Origin: Chitinophaga sancti
GTDB taxonomy: Bacteria; Bacteroidota; Bacteroidia; Chitinophagales; Chitinophagaceae
Assembly: GCF_034087045.1 (NCBI RefSeq)
Contig: NZ_CP139247.1
Location: 3,436,001-3,500,000, forward strand
Direction of reading: 5' to 3'
DNA: 64,000 bases
Below the pieces are notes generated by a model. That model was not told the DNA's origin and did no database searches. It saw only the letters and a list, made by a program, of their open reading frames with translations. This document shows positions 63,787-64,000 of this stretch, piece by piece. The stretch's first letter is position 1, and every line of letters starts with the position of its first letter. The translations under genes and the position numbers were made by a program.

Positions 63787-64000
63787 GATACCATTTCTTT
63801 AGATGGATAAGATAATTTAATAAGGAATTCGACAAAATCCATAAAATTGACCAGTTTAAGCCTTCCGGTAGCTTTCATTTGCTCATCTCCTTTACCTTTA
63901 TCATTTTCAGGAGTAGGAGCATCACGGTCAAAGAAATGATCTATAAATTCAAAGTCTTCTTTTGCAGGTTCTCTTTTCAATATCCAATCGGCAAATGCGC
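63783..64000 (-). CDS. C-terminus of the HerA partner protein (partial)
   Basis: The last 72 residues are visible: FADWILKREPAKEDFEFIDHFFDRDAPTPE, a flexible GKGDEQ stretch, then LVNFMDFVEFLIKLSYPSKE. The C-terminal part is helical and amphipathic. It overlaps the HerA start by four bases. In known operons this position is held by SIR2-like NADases or DUF4297-type nucleases. The visible fragment holds no catalytic motif, so I cannot tell which. Confidence 0.6.
   Translation of the reverse strand, partial: AFADWILKREPAKEDFEFIDHFFDRDAPTPENDKGKGDEQMKATGRLKLVNFMDFVEFLIKLSYPSKEMVS

Overview
The window looks like a chromosomal segment of a Bacteroidota member, most likely a Chitinophaga-like Chitinophagaceae. 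The reasons are TAnnTTTG-type promoter boxes, few strong Shine-Dalgarno sequences, a GH92 mannosidase, a TonB-dependent receptor with a CarboxypepD-like N-terminus, many AraC/HxlR one-component regulators and SPFH/SHOCT/PRC-barrel proteins. I see no rRNA, tRNA or CRISPR array. Genus is inferred from family content only.

Left part (1-30 kb) is mostly ordinary chromosome with scars: the start of a secreted protein, a VF530-type small protein, an ABC exporter, a stomatin-like gene followed by the orphan C-terminus of a release-factor-like (baeRF) gene, a frameshifted IS701-like transposase remnant beside a large inverted repeat, an orphan ExbD, an AraC regulator, a hipBA toxin-antitoxin pair with three operator-like repeats, a GH92 mannosidase, a stress-type group (PRC barrel, AraC, cupin, SHOCT), purL, RNase HI, an SDR-DUF2867 protein, a response regulator, a double esterase, an HxlR/SDR/SnoaL module and a lipoprotein with a CxxCH motif.

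The centre (30.4-48.4 kb, all minus strand) is the most interesting part: a tightly packed, apparently 15-gene operon containing the complete five-gene enediyne warhead cassette in the order UNBL-like (DUF1702), UNBV-like (FG-GAP/ASPIC), UNBU-like (RnfD-like membrane protein), an iterative KS-AT-ACP-KR-DH-PPTase polyketide synthase (PKSE) and a TEBC-type thioesterase. It is preceded by two paralogous unknown beta-rich proteins around an EpiD/Dfp-type flavoprotein, an SCP2-domain protein and a DUF1028 protein. It is followed by a TonB receptor whose start overlaps the thioesterase stop, a SnoaL-like lipoprotein and a nitrate/sulfonate-type ABC importer. Reading frames overlap or nearly touch through most of this run, so it probably works as one biosynthesis, transport and possibly self-protection unit. 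The product cannot be predicted from the sequence.

Right part (48.8-64 kb): AraC plus aldo/keto reductase, a second HxlR/SnoaL/NmrA redox module, three tandem tail-collar (MdpB-like) proteins, a Crp/Fnr regulator with an SDR, a family-39-like glycosyltransferase and a TlpA-like thioredoxin. The window ends in a HerA-type ATPase operon (unknown partner running off the window, HerA, KTSC) that resembles anti-phage defence operons. Strong hairpins followed by a conserved GTGCCTGGTAG-like tail recur at several intergenic places, and three loci carry degenerate short tandem repeats.
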